Of a stretch of DNA of 64,000 bases, positions 8,227 to 16,427 are shown in pieces (within the stretch, counting starts at the first letter, position 1; every line of letters starts with the position of its first letter). Below the pieces are notes generated by a model. It was given only the letters and a program-made list of their open reading frames with translations, did no database searches and was not told the origin of the DNA. The translations under genes were made by a program, and so were the position numbers. Source of the stretch: Blautia_A ammoniilytica (GTDB taxonomy: Bacteria; Bacillota; Clostridia; Lachnospirales; Lachnospiraceae); NCBI RefSeq assembly GCF_025566965.1, contig NZ_JAOQJL010000019.1, forward strand, positions 11,589-75,588. The letters are read 5' to 3'.

Positions 8227-9132
8227 TCATTCAGATAATCGACTGGTAAGAAAATCCAGAAATTCCTGTATGCATTCTTCCGGCTCCTCATCTTTATGGA
8301 TCACATACCCAAAACATACCCTGCTTTTTCCCGGATCCAGTGGTATTCCTAACATAGTTCCGGTTTTATTTTCAGAAAGATAACTTCCGCTTATATTGGA
8401 AACATTACTGTTCTTCAGCATCTTTTCCATAATATAATCGCTGTTGGTTAAAACAGAAATATCCATATTCTTCCATTTAAAGCGGCTGTCTTCAACTGCT
8501 CCTATATCAAAAAATTCATCCTGATAATTTTGTATGAACCGCATCTTTTCCAAATCATCTGGTAAGATCCTGTCTCTCTTTAAACGATAAAGATCTGTAT
8601 TTTGCCCTGGATATAAAATGGTATCTGTTTCCTGCATTATGACAAACTCCATTTTATTTTTACCAAGTTCATGCAAAAAATCACCCATTTGATGACTTAA
8701 TATATAGACAAAGCCTATATCATCCATATAATCCCGGACACGTTCCATAACGCCTCTTACTCCTGCTGCGGTAATCTGGAAATGGTATCCCCGTTCACTG
8801 GTTTTATTATAAAAATCCACGAACTGATTTGCGAACCAGGAACTGGGATTCATGGAGATTCTGATCCATTTTGTCATCCCATGGGAAGCCATCTTTTCCA
8901 GGGCATCCATTTCATTTGTGATCTTGCAGGCATATTGATATACCTTTTTCCCCACTGGTGTTAATCGAATACCTCTGGGTATCCGTTCAAACAGCTGGAT
9001 TCCAAGGGCATCCTCCAGGCCTTTGATCACTTTACTTACACTTGGCTGTGTAGAATACAAAATTTTGGCCGCATCACTAAACGATCCCGTCTGTGCACAT
9101 ACTTTAAAATATTGTAACTGCTTTAAATCCAT
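8227..9132 (-). CDS. LysR-family regulator of the adjacent ABC importer
   Basis: A 301-residue LysR protein. The helix-turn-helix occupies the first 60 residues (GSFSDAAKILYSTQPSVSKVIKGLE) and the C-terminal half is a divergent effector domain. Start is ATG at 9132 with GGAGAAA six bases upstream; an in-frame ATG at 9144 overlaps that ribosome binding site and is less likely. It lies 25 bp upstream of the first permease and 61 bp downstream of the methyltransferase fusion, all on the same strand, so it is probably co-transcribed and locus-specific. The ligand could be the transported solute or the product of the fusion enzyme. Confidence 0.87.
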   Translation of the reverse strand: MDLKQLQYFKVCAQTGSFSDAAKILYSTQPSVSKVIKGLEDALGIQLFERIPRGIRLTPVGKKVYQYACKITNEMDALEKMASHGMTKWIRISMNPSSWFANQFVDFYNKTSERGYHFQITAAGVRGVMERVRDYMDDIGFVYILSHQMGDFLHELGKNKMEFVIMQETDTILYPGQNTDLYRLKRDRILPDDLEKMRFIQNYQDEFFDIGAVEDSRFKWKNMDISVLTNSDYIMEKMLKNSNVSNISGSYLSENKTGTMLGIPLDPGKSRVCFGYVIHKDEEPEECIQEFLDFLTSRLSE

Positions 9133-9193
9133 AAATTTCTCCATATATTTTGTGAGAACAGGATTGGATATCTTTCTCCCTTATCCCTGCTGG

Positions 9194-11653
9194 TTACTTT
9201 TCAGTCCACAATAAAAACATTGGTGTAGGATTATAAAATTCATCCTTTTCACAATAAATCCTGCTGCTGATGCCCAAATCCACGTAGATTCTTTTTACGC
9301 CTAAAGTTTCCAGTGTCTGCAGATCCCAGGCCGGTCGGCTGCATGAACTGATGGGAAGCTGATGCTTAATCTCATCACATTCCCGCATCATATCGCTTCC
9401 CAGCATATTGTGTGCGTGCATCTTAGGAAGCGAAGAAGTATCTGTACTGTCTTCCAATCCGTAATTTGCATCAAAGTTTAACATAAAACCGCCTTTTTTC
9501 AAAACCCGCATCCACTCTCCATATGCCTTTGACGCATTGGGAAGCGTCCAGGTCAGATTTCTTGAAATCACCATGTCAAAACAGTTATCCTCAAAGTTCA
9601 GTGTCTCTGCATCCATTACCTGGAACGTACAGTTCACTCCTTCTTCTTTTGCAAGACTTCTGGCACCTTCGATCATGTTTGGAGTCAGGTCAATACCGGT
9701 TACCATGTGTCCTTCCTTTGCAAGAAGTACGGAGAAAAAACCTGCCCCACAGCCTACATCCAGGATTTTCAATTTGCTGCCCTTTTCCTGCATGCATTTA
9801 TGGATTTCATTCATCCATCTTGATGCAAGGGGACTGTGAAGTTCATCTCTGCGCTGCTTCAGGAAGCTGTCACTGCGTTTTGTCCAGTAATTGGTGATCC
9901 TTTCCTTCCTATCATCATTTTCGTAACTAATCTGTCCGTAAGTGATCATGGGGCCATCCTGCAGCACCTGCAGGGAACGTGTCTGATACAGGATCACTCC
10001 ATCACTGTAGGCCACACAGCATTCCAGTTCTTTTCCTTCATAATCCCGTACATATCCAAGTACATCACCGGATTCAAACAGGTCTCCTGCTTTTTTTTCC
10101 GGATACCATAAAACATTGTATGAGGCATCCTGGTACTGAACATTTTTCACTTCCAAAGGATAATACTTGCGATAACTTTTATGTCCATCATAAATTCCAA
10201 GATACCGCAAAATGGTGCGTACATCCCGCTTCATGGAACGCACCTCTTCTGCATCCCAGCATCCCATGCCCCCTCTTTCCAGAAGCACACTTGGAATCCC
10301 CTGGGAGGCAGCATAATTGTAAGCGCTACCGGAAACTACATCTGACTGTACCATGTAAGGCACATCCACCTGCTGAGCCATATGTCTGGAAATTTCCACA
10401 GTTCTTGCATCTGCACGTCCTGCATAATATACATAAGAAGCCAGTTCCTCATAATCGTCTCCGCTATGCAGATCAATATAGTAATCTGCCTTTTCCTGCA
10501 GTTCCTTAACCACTGCAAAAGCCAGCCTCTCCAGTTTTTTTCCTTCTCTTTTTCCAGGAAAAAGGCGGTTCAGATTTCCACTCTCTGCCATATCTGCACT
10601 GCCTTTTCTGGCCTCAAAAGCCTCTCGGCAAACCACTTTTACAAGGATCACTGTACCGGACATTTTCTCTGCATTCAGATCCTCTGCCAGTTCTACAGCA
10701 GACTGGATTCCCACATATTCTCCTGGATGGATCCCAGCTGTGATCAATACAGTCTTTCCCGGATTTTTCCCACGGATCACCGTTATCGGCAGAGAAAATT
10801 CTCCATTGCCAAGGGTTAAAAAGCCATGTGCCCGATGCCCTGGCTGCACTGTCAGATCACCTAATGTATAACCTTCCCATAGTTCTTGTTTTACAGCCTG
10901 TATCATGAACATAGGCGTTGATCCATAATTCAGTTTTTCTTCTGTACTCCACACCCTGTTCCATACATCGGTGTCAACTGTAACAGAAGCATGAAGCTCT
11001 GTCAGCACCTTTTCATCCCATGACGGACGCTGCTTCCCGGACAATGGAACCTGTCTGGCAATCTCTTCCATGCGATCAATATCTGTACAGAGATAATGGT
11101 CATCCAGGTTTTCCTTTTCTACATTTTCCCTGTCCTTATCATAGGCCAGCCGTTTCTCCTCATCATACAGATATCCGTACCAATTGGCGTCAAAATTCAA
11201 AAGCTGTCCACCGGGACAAAGCACACGGATCCACTCCCGATAAGCCTTTACCGGATCCGGCAGATTCCAGGTCAGATTCCTGGTGATCACCACATCAAAA
11301 GTATTATCCTGAAAGTCCAGATCCTGGGCATCCATCCGATAAAATGACACATGATCCTTCTTATTTCCAAGATACTTTTCCACATTCTCTTTAGCCTTTT
11401 CCAACATTCCTTCTGTGTAATCCACAGCATCCACATAATAACCTTCGCCTGCCAGGATCACAGGAAAAAAACCTGGGCCTGTGCCAATATCCAGGATCCG
11501 CAGGCTTTCCCTGGCTTTCTGTGGAAATTTATTTTTCAGAAGCATAAGCCAGGCTTCTTTTTGTGTGCCAAGAAGCTCTTTTTCATTTACCTCTGAATAT
11601 CCTTCTGTCCGTGTATTCCAGTAATCCTTAATTTCTTTCATCAGTTCTGTCAA
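9194..11653 (-). CDS. Methyltransferase / aspartoacylase-like hydrolase / methyltransferase fusion protein
   Basis: An 819-residue three-domain cytoplasmic protein. Residues 1-255 and 575-819 are two related class I SAM methyltransferases: motif I reads LDIGTGPGFF (about 54-63) and LDVGCGAGFF (about 631-640), and both copies share RNLTW, LNFDAN and a closing TPMF segment. Between them (about 262-570) lies a succinylglutamate-desuccinylase/aspartoacylase-like zinc hydrolase with GIHPGE (His309, Glu312), DLHSG (His396) and LLERGG (catalytic-type Glu459). Start is TTG at 11653 with GAGGAAA six bases upstream. It lies directly upstream of the LysR/importer genes on the same strand and opposite a metal-type regulator. 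The likely job is to methylate and hydrolyse an amino-acid-like or chelator-like compound taken up by the importer. Substrate is unknown; I know no characterised protein of this architecture. Confidence 0.85.
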   Translation of the reverse strand: MTELMKEIKDYWNTRTEGYSEVNEKELLGTQKEAWLMLLKNKFPQKARESLRILDIGTGPGFFPVILAGEGYYVDAVDYTEGMLEKAKENVEKYLGNKKDHVSFYRMDAQDLDFQDNTFDVVITRNLTWNLPDPVKAYREWIRVLCPGGQLLNFDANWYGYLYDEEKRLAYDKDRENVEKENLDDHYLCTDIDRMEEIARQVPLSGKQRPSWDEKVLTELHASVTVDTDVWNRVWSTEEKLNYGSTPMFMIQAVKQELWEGYTLGDLTVQPGHRAHGFLTLGNGEFSLPITVIRGKNPGKTVLITAGIHPGEYVGIQSAVELAEDLNAEKMSGTVILVKVVCREAFEARKGSADMAESGNLNRLFPGKREGKKLERLAFAVVKELQEKADYYIDLHSGDDYEELASYVYYAGRADARTVEISRHMAQQVDVPYMVQSDVVSGSAYNYAASQGIPSVLLERGGMGCWDAEEVRSMKRDVRTILRYLGIYDGHKSYRKYYPLEVKNVQYQDASYNVLWYPEKKAGDLFESGDVLGYVRDYEGKELECCVAYSDGVILYQTRSLQVLQDGPMITYGQISYENDDRKERITNYWTKRSDSFLKQRRDELHSPLASRWMNEIHKCMQEKGSKLKILDVGCGAGFFSVLLAKEGHMVTGIDLTPNMIEGARSLAKEEGVNCTFQVMDAETLNFEDNCFDMVISRNLTWTLPNASKAYGEWMRVLKKGGFMLNFDANYGLEDSTDTSSLPKMHAHNMLGSDMMRECDEIKHQLPISSCSRPAWDLQTLETLGVKRIYVDLGISSRIYCEKDEFYNPTPMFLLWTEK

Positions 11654-11816
11654 CTGTATTTCCTCCGCAAGTCTCTTCCAACTGTTTCTTCTATCAATTT
11701 TTAATTTCTTATTTCAATCTTTTCCACAAAATCTGTTAAAATGTTAGCAAAGTGGTGTGGATTCTGCAAGCCCCCAGGGGGGATAAATTATTGCTCCGCT
11801 GACCCATAAAAACAAT

Positions 11817-11845
11817 TTGCTGAACTTCACGAAGTATGGTATACT
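11817..11845 (+). promoter_or_regulatory. Promoter of the DtxR/MntR-type regulator
   Basis: TTGCTG (11817-11822) and TATACT (11840-11845) are separated by 17 bp, a good sigma-A spacing. The ATG of the regulator is at 11968, giving a leader of about 115 bases that contains the inverted repeat ATACCCC...GGGGTAT. The rest of the gap to 11653 holds a C/G-rich patch around 11769-11782 that I cannot assign. Confidence 0.6.
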
Positions 11846-11967
11846 GAATAAAATACGAAATAAGTGCAGTTCCAACTGTCTGCATCAGAAAATACCCCAT
11901 CTTCACGATTCCTTAACATTCGCTGTACCAGGGGTATCAAAGCTATATGAGATTGAGGTGAAACATT

Positions 11968-12339
11968 ATGAAATCCAATGAATCTGCAGAGAATTATCTG
12001 GAAACCATACTGATTCTCAGTAAGAAAAAACCTGTTGTGCGTTCTGTAGACATCGCAGAAGAACTGGGCTTTAAGAAGTCCAGCGTCAGCGTTGCCATGA
12101 AGAACCTCCGTGAGAAGAATCACATTACGGTGACTCCGGAAGGGTATATCTACCTTACTCCATCCGGTCAACAGATTGCTGATATGATTTATGAGCGTCA
12201 TCAGTTTCTTTCTGCATGGCTGATCCGCCTTGGAGTAGATCCTGATACAGCTACTTCAGACGCATGCCGGATCGAGCATGTGATCAGTCAGGAAAGTTTT
12301 GAAGCGATCAAGAAGCATCTTGCTCCGGAAATGCAATAA
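11968..12339 (+). CDS. DtxR/MntR-family metal-dependent transcriptional regulator
   Basis: A 123-residue regulator with an N-terminal winged helix (SVDIAEELGFKKSSVSVAMKNL, about residues 27-48) and a short dimerisation/metal-binding domain carrying the family's E-x-H-type positions (YERHQF and RIEHVIS). It lacks the C-terminal SH3-like domain of DtxR, as in MntR-like members. The start ATG has GAGGTG about nine bases upstream. It is divergent from the methyltransferase fusion and is the nearest candidate metal sensor for the importer and for the palindromic promoter at 41239-41270; both links are inference. Which metal it senses cannot be read from the sequence. Confidence 0.88.
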   Translation: MKSNESAENYLETILILSKKKPVVRSVDIAEELGFKKSSVSVAMKNLREKNHITVTPEGYIYLTPSGQQIADMIYERHQFLSAWLIRLGVDPDTATSDACRIEHVISQESFEAIKKHLAPEMQ

Positions 12340-12352
12340 TTTTCTCAAACAA

Positions 12353-12399
12353 AAGGGTGCCCATTGCCTGTGGTTATACAGGATGGACACCCTATTTTT
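12353..12399 (+). terminator. Hairpin terminator between the metal regulator and glgB, probably bidirectional
   Basis: AGGGTG...CACCCT arms, with an internal CCTGT/ACAGG stem, are followed by ATTTTTATT on the plus strand. AAAA precedes the arms, so it could also serve the convergent glgB gene. Confidence 0.8.
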
Positions 12400-12405
12400 A
12401 TTCTG

Positions 12406-14199
12406 TTATTCCTGATTTGCTTTTTTCTCGTAGAAAACAGCAGAAAACGGTGATAATTTTAATGCATTTTCCCCTGCTGGGAGAATCTTGTCTTTCTTAG
12501 TATATTTCCTGTTGCCGCCATAAACTTCCATATCACTTGCCATCAGAAGATCATATTCCTCTTCAAGCCGAATCTGATATTCCTGGGTCTGATCAGAGAA
12601 ATTAAACAATGCCAGGATTGTTTCTTCTTCGCTTCTGCGCTCAAAAACATATACGCATTTCTCTTCTTGATGACAGTCGATCCATTGGAACCCTTTATTT
12701 TCAAAGTCATGCCTGTACAGTGCCGGATGTTCCAAATAGCAATGATTCAGTTCCTTCATAAATCTGTGGAACTTCTCATGGATAGGAAAGTCCAATAGCA
12801 TCCAGTCCAGATCTCCTACCTCGCTCCATTCTTTTAGCTGAGCTAGTTCATTTCCCATAAAATTCAATTTCAGACCGGGATGTGCATACATATACATATA
12901 AAAGGCCCTTGCCTGTGGGAATTTCCCGTCATATCCTCCATTCATCTTCTGTGCGATGGTTGCTTTCCCATGGACCACTTCATCATGAGACAGCGGAAGA
13001 AGATACTTTTCATTATAGAAATACATCATGGAAAATGTCAGCTTATGATACTGCTCCTTACGCTGCTCCGGAGAAGACTGAAAATAAGAAAGTGTATCAT
13101 TCATCCATCCCAGATCCCATTTGTAATCAAAGCCAAGTCCGCCTTCAGAAACAGCCTTCGTTACTCCTTGGTAAGGTGTGGAATCCTCTGCAAACAGCAT
13201 AACATCCGGTAACCGTTCCTTCAGCCCCTGATTCATGGTCTTCAAAAACTTCAGAGCTGATAAATTCTCCCCGCGATTACTATCTCCCTGCCAGTAGATC
13301 AGATTGCCAACAGCATCCATACGCAGTCCGTCAAAATGAAATTCCTGCAGCCAATAAAGAGCACAGGACTGTAAAAAGCTGCAAACCTCTCCTCTGGAAT
13401 GCATAAAATTACAGCTCCCCCATTCATTGCGTCCTACTGCAATATTAGGATATTCATATAAAGCAGTTCCATCATAATTAGCCAGTGCATAATCATTAAC
13501 AGCAAAATGAACCGGCACAAAATCCAGGATCACACCAATCTCATTTTTGTGGCACTGGTCAATAAAATACTTCAGATCTTCCGGCTTTCCGTAACGTGAA
13601 GTAGGACTGAAATACCCGGTTCCCTGATATCCCCAGGATTCATCACAGGGGTATTCACAAAGAGGCATTACCTCTATATAATTATATCCGTTTTTCTTCA
13701 GATAAGGAATAATAAGACCTGCCATCTCCCGATAGGTGTACCATCTTTCACCAGAGCCTTCTTCCGGGCATTTCCAGGATCCAAAATGCATTTCATAAAT
13801 ATTAACTGGTTTATTCTTTCTGTCCTTGCCGTTTTTCTGCCACTCTTTATCATGAAATCTGTAGTCTTTAGATGTCCAGGTAACAGAAGCTGTTCCTGGG
13901 CGTAATTCAGAATAAAATGCATAAGGATCTGCGTGATCTATAAAAGAACCATCATTTTTGTAAATCCGGTATTTGTACATCTGCCCTGATGTCACTCCCG
14001 GAATATCGCATTCCCAGAAATTGCCATCATAAATACGGTTCATAGGTGTTTCTGTCCATCCATTAAACTCACCGATCACACTTACACGATTGGCAGCCGG
14101 GGCAAATGTACGGAAAGTGACACCCTTTTCCCACACATGTGCTCCAAGAAATTCATATGCCTGAAATTCTTTCCCGATATAAAAATTATAAAAATCCAT
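12406..14199 (-). CDS. glgB: 1,4-alpha-glucan branching enzyme
   Basis: A glycoside hydrolase family 13 enzyme of 597 residues that introduces alpha-1,6 branches into glycogen. An N-terminal CBM48 domain (VTFRTFAPAANRVSVIGEFNGW) precedes the catalytic barrel. The nucleophile region reads FDGLRMDAVGNL, the acid/base region LFAEDSTPY and the third carboxylate region PLSHDEVVHGK. Start is the ATG at 14199 with GGAGGAATAT in front; upstream ATGs at 14211 and 14280 overlap or precede that ribosome binding site. No other glycogen gene is adjacent, so it stands alone. The divergent TetR gene lies 137 bp away. Confidence 0.92.
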   Translation of the reverse strand: MDFYNFYIGKEFQAYEFLGAHVWEKGVTFRTFAPAANRVSVIGEFNGWTETPMNRIYDGNFWECDIPGVTSGQMYKYRIYKNDGSFIDHADPYAFYSELRPGTASVTWTSKDYRFHDKEWQKNGKDRKNKPVNIYEMHFGSWKCPEEGSGERWYTYREMAGLIIPYLKKNGYNYIEVMPLCEYPCDESWGYQGTGYFSPTSRYGKPEDLKYFIDQCHKNEIGVILDFVPVHFAVNDYALANYDGTALYEYPNIAVGRNEWGSCNFMHSRGEVCSFLQSCALYWLQEFHFDGLRMDAVGNLIYWQGDSNRGENLSALKFLKTMNQGLKERLPDVMLFAEDSTPYQGVTKAVSEGGLGFDYKWDLGWMNDTLSYFQSSPEQRKEQYHKLTFSMMYFYNEKYLLPLSHDEVVHGKATIAQKMNGGYDGKFPQARAFYMYMYAHPGLKLNFMGNELAQLKEWSEVGDLDWMLLDFPIHEKFHRFMKELNHCYLEHPALYRHDFENKGFQWIDCHQEEKCVYVFERRSEEETILALFNFSDQTQEYQIRLEEEYDLLMASDMEVYGGNRKYTKKDKILPAGENALKLSPFSAVFYEKKANQE

Positions 14200-14336
14200 A
14201 TATTCCTCCATTAAAACCGACACCAGTTGTTTTTTTTCGATTTTAGTGTATAATAAAAATGATTTTTTATCCACCAACAATCCGAAAGAAATGTAGGTTA
14301 TCCAACCAATTTAAAAAATCGTCGGGAGGCTGCTTT

Positions 14337-14870
14337 ATGGATATACGTATTGAAAAAACAAAACAAAGCATTATCAATGCTTTTATTGAAATCCGGTCAC
14401 GCAAGGAAGTAGAACGGATCACAGTGAAAGAATTATGTGAAAAAGCCCGGATCAATAAATCCACTTTTTACGCCCATTATAAGGATATCTATGATCTTTC
14501 TGATCAACTGGAAACAGAACTGGTGGATTCGATTATGGAGAATTTCAACCATCCTGAAAATCTGCTCCAAAATCCTGCTGATTTTACAAAAGAAATCTTT
14601 ATGGGATATATGGCTAAAGATACCCTGATCCGTACCCTTTTTTCCGGAAGCCGCAGCAAGTTCCTTGTTCAGAAAATGGAATCTGCCCTGAAAGCCCTTG
14701 TTTTCTCTGTCTATCCTGATTATCGCAAGGATCCCCAGCTGAACATTATGTTGTCCTACCTTCTTTATGGGAGTTATTACGCTTTTTATGAAAACCGCAA
14801 GTACGGAGACGCCTCTGTGATCAATTCGATTTCCCAATTCACTGCCAGACTTTTACCTGCATTTACATAA
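14337..14870 (+). CDS. TetR/AcrR-family transcriptional regulator
   Basis: A 177-residue regulator. The TetR helix-turn-helix is clear at the N-terminus (IEKTKQSIINAFIEI ... RITVKELCEKARINKSTFYAHYKD). The remaining part is an alpha-helical ligand-binding domain of the compact TetR_C_33-like type with many aromatic residues. Start is ATG at 14337 after GGGAGGCTGCTTT. It is divergent from glgB and convergent with the fumarase genes. Target and ligand cannot be named. Confidence 0.88.
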   Translation: MDIRIEKTKQSIINAFIEIRSRKEVERITVKELCEKARINKSTFYAHYKDIYDLSDQLETELVDSIMENFNHPENLLQNPADFTKEIFMGYMAKDTLIRTLFSGSRSKFLVQKMESALKALVFSVYPDYRKDPQLNIMLSYLLYGSYYAFYENRKYGDASVINSISQFTARLLPAFT

Positions 14871-14881
14871 ATAAAGTTAAA

Positions 14882-14921
14882 AAGAAAGGGCTGCCTATTC
14901 CCAGACAGTCCCTTCTTTTCT
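14882..14921. terminator. Bidirectional hairpin terminator between the TetR gene and the fumarase operon
   Basis: AGAAAGGG...CCCTTCT arms enclose a CTG/CAG stem, with A-rich sequence on one side and TTTTC on the other. It can stop both the plus-strand TetR transcript and the minus-strand operon ending at 14950. Confidence 0.75.
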
Positions 14922-14949
14922 AATTGCAGACACTTTCCTGCATCACAGA

Positions 14950-15510
14950 TTATTCGTGCTCCTTCAGATATTTGGCACGGCCTTCTTCATAAAGGTTATT
15001 GCCTTCGCTGTCAATAATAACTACCAGCGGCATATCCTCTACGTAAAGCTTTCTGAGAGCCTCTGCGCCCAGATCCTCATACGCGATCAGTTCTGCCTTC
15101 TTGATACATCTGGCAAGAAGTGCACCTGCACCGCCGATGGCTCCAAAATAAACACCGGAGTATTTCTTCATTGCATCCACAACCTCCGGAAGACGGGCAC
15201 CTTTTCCGATCATTCCTCTTGCTCCAACAGACATCATAGTGGGTGCATAAGCATCCATACGTCCGCTGGTGGTAGGGCCTGCAGAGCCGATCACTTTTCC
15301 TGGTTTTGCAGGAGTAGGTCCCACATAATAAATGGTGGCATCCGTCGGATCAAAGGGAAGCTTTTCTCCCTTTGCCAGTGCTTCGCACATTCTTTTGTGT
15401 CCTGCATCCCTGGATGTATAAATAGTTCCTGTAAGCAGTACCTGATCTCCGGCATGAAGTGTTTTGGCCAGTTCCTCAGTAAGAGGCAGTGTAATATGTC
15501 TTCTCTCCAT
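14950..15510 (-). CDS. Class I fumarate hydratase, beta subunit
   Basis: A 186-residue C-terminal-type subunit of the two-subunit, iron-sulfur fumarase/L-tartrate dehydratase family. Landmarks are RDAGHKRM near residue 35, YYVGPTP, and SAGPTTSGRMDAYAP. With the alpha subunit it interconverts malate and fumarate. It is the last gene of the eleven-gene operon and its ATG directly follows the alpha-subunit stop codon. Its position behind a fumarate reductase indicates that malate is dehydrated here to feed fumarate reduction. A tartrate-dehydratase role is possible by homology but less likely in this context. Confidence 0.9.
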   Translation of the reverse strand: MERRHITLPLTEELAKTLHAGDQVLLTGTIYTSRDAGHKRMCEALAKGEKLPFDPTDATIYYVGPTPAKPGKVIGSAGPTTSGRMDAYAPTMMSVGARGMIGKGARLPEVVDAMKKYSGVYFGAIGGAGALLARCIKKAELIAYEDLGAEALRKLYVEDMPLVVIIDSEGNNLYEEGRAKYLKEHE

Positions 15511-16353
15511 TTAGATCACCTCCGTTTTATGACGGGTCACATGGCAGTTGATATTTACTGCACAAGGCATTCCGGCAATATGAGTTGGCATTGTCTCAAT
15601 GTTCAGACCGATCGCTGTGGTTTTTCCACCAAAGCCCTGTGGTCCGATTCCCAGTTTATTCACCTTTTCCAGCATTTCTTTTTCAAGATCAGCATAGAAT
15701 GGATCCGGGTTTTCAGTATCGATAGGGCGCATCAGTGCTTTTTTTGCAAGAAGAGCACATTTATCAAAGGTACCTCCGATACCTACACCAACCACCATTG
15801 GCGGACATGGGTTAGGACCTGCAGTCTCAACTGCTTCCAGGATGAAATCCTTGATTCCCTGAAGTCCGGCTGAAGGCTTGAACATACGGATCATGCTCAT
15901 ATTCTCACTTCCAAAGCCTTTCGGGCCTACCGTGATCTTAATGTTTTCACCAGGTACGATCTCTGTGTAAAGCATAGCCGGTGTATTGTCTCCTGTGTTT
16001 CCTCTGCGGACAGGATCCTTTACAACAGATTTTCTCAGATATCCATTAGTATAGCCTCTGCGCACACCTTCATCTACTGCCTCACGAAGATCTCCGCCTG
16101 TGATATGTACATCCTGACCTATTTCCAGGAACACACATGCCATTCCTGTATCCTGGCAGATCGGCACACATTCACTGTCAGCAATCTCATAGTTCTGGAT
16201 GATATCATCCAAAACACCTTTTGCAATCTCTCCGTCTTCACATGCACGGCAATTTTTGATGGCACACTTTACATCTTCCGGAAGATGCTCATTTGCCTGT
16301 ATGCAAAGTTTTTCCACTACGTCTGTGATCTGGCTTGCTAAAATCTCACGCAT
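15511..16353 (-). CDS. Class I fumarate hydratase, alpha subunit
   Basis: A 280-residue subunit carrying the [4Fe-4S] dehydratase cluster. The candidate ligand cysteines are in PICQDTGMACVF, PNPCPPMVVGVG and GMPCAVN. GFGSENMSM and GGKTTAIGLN are also family hallmarks. I prefer the ATG at 16353, with AGGAG ten bases upstream, over the GTG at 16362, which is too close to that site. It is separated by 74 bp from the fumarate reductase flavoprotein gene; that gap contains a GTTACT/CAGCAGG-type palindrome. The enzyme is oxygen-labile, consistent with a strict anaerobe. Confidence 0.92.
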   Translation of the reverse strand: MREILASQITDVVEKLCIQANEHLPEDVKCAIKNCRACEDGEIAKGVLDDIIQNYEIADSECVPICQDTGMACVFLEIGQDVHITGGDLREAVDEGVRRGYTNGYLRKSVVKDPVRRGNTGDNTPAMLYTEIVPGENIKITVGPKGFGSENMSMIRMFKPSAGLQGIKDFILEAVETAGPNPCPPMVVGVGIGGTFDKCALLAKKALMRPIDTENPDPFYADLEKEMLEKVNKLGIGPQGFGGKTTAIGLNIETMPTHIAGMPCAVNINCHVTRHKTEVI

Positions 16354-16427
16354 ACTACTCACTCTCCTGATTTTTATTTATCATAACTGTTCAGTACTCA
16401 CCAAAGATACTGCCTGCTGAATAGTTA

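Noticed and set aside
11760..11815. Riboswitch in the G/C-rich patch upstream of the metal regulator
   Set aside because: It lies upstream of the best promoter and I could not form a convincing conserved structure.
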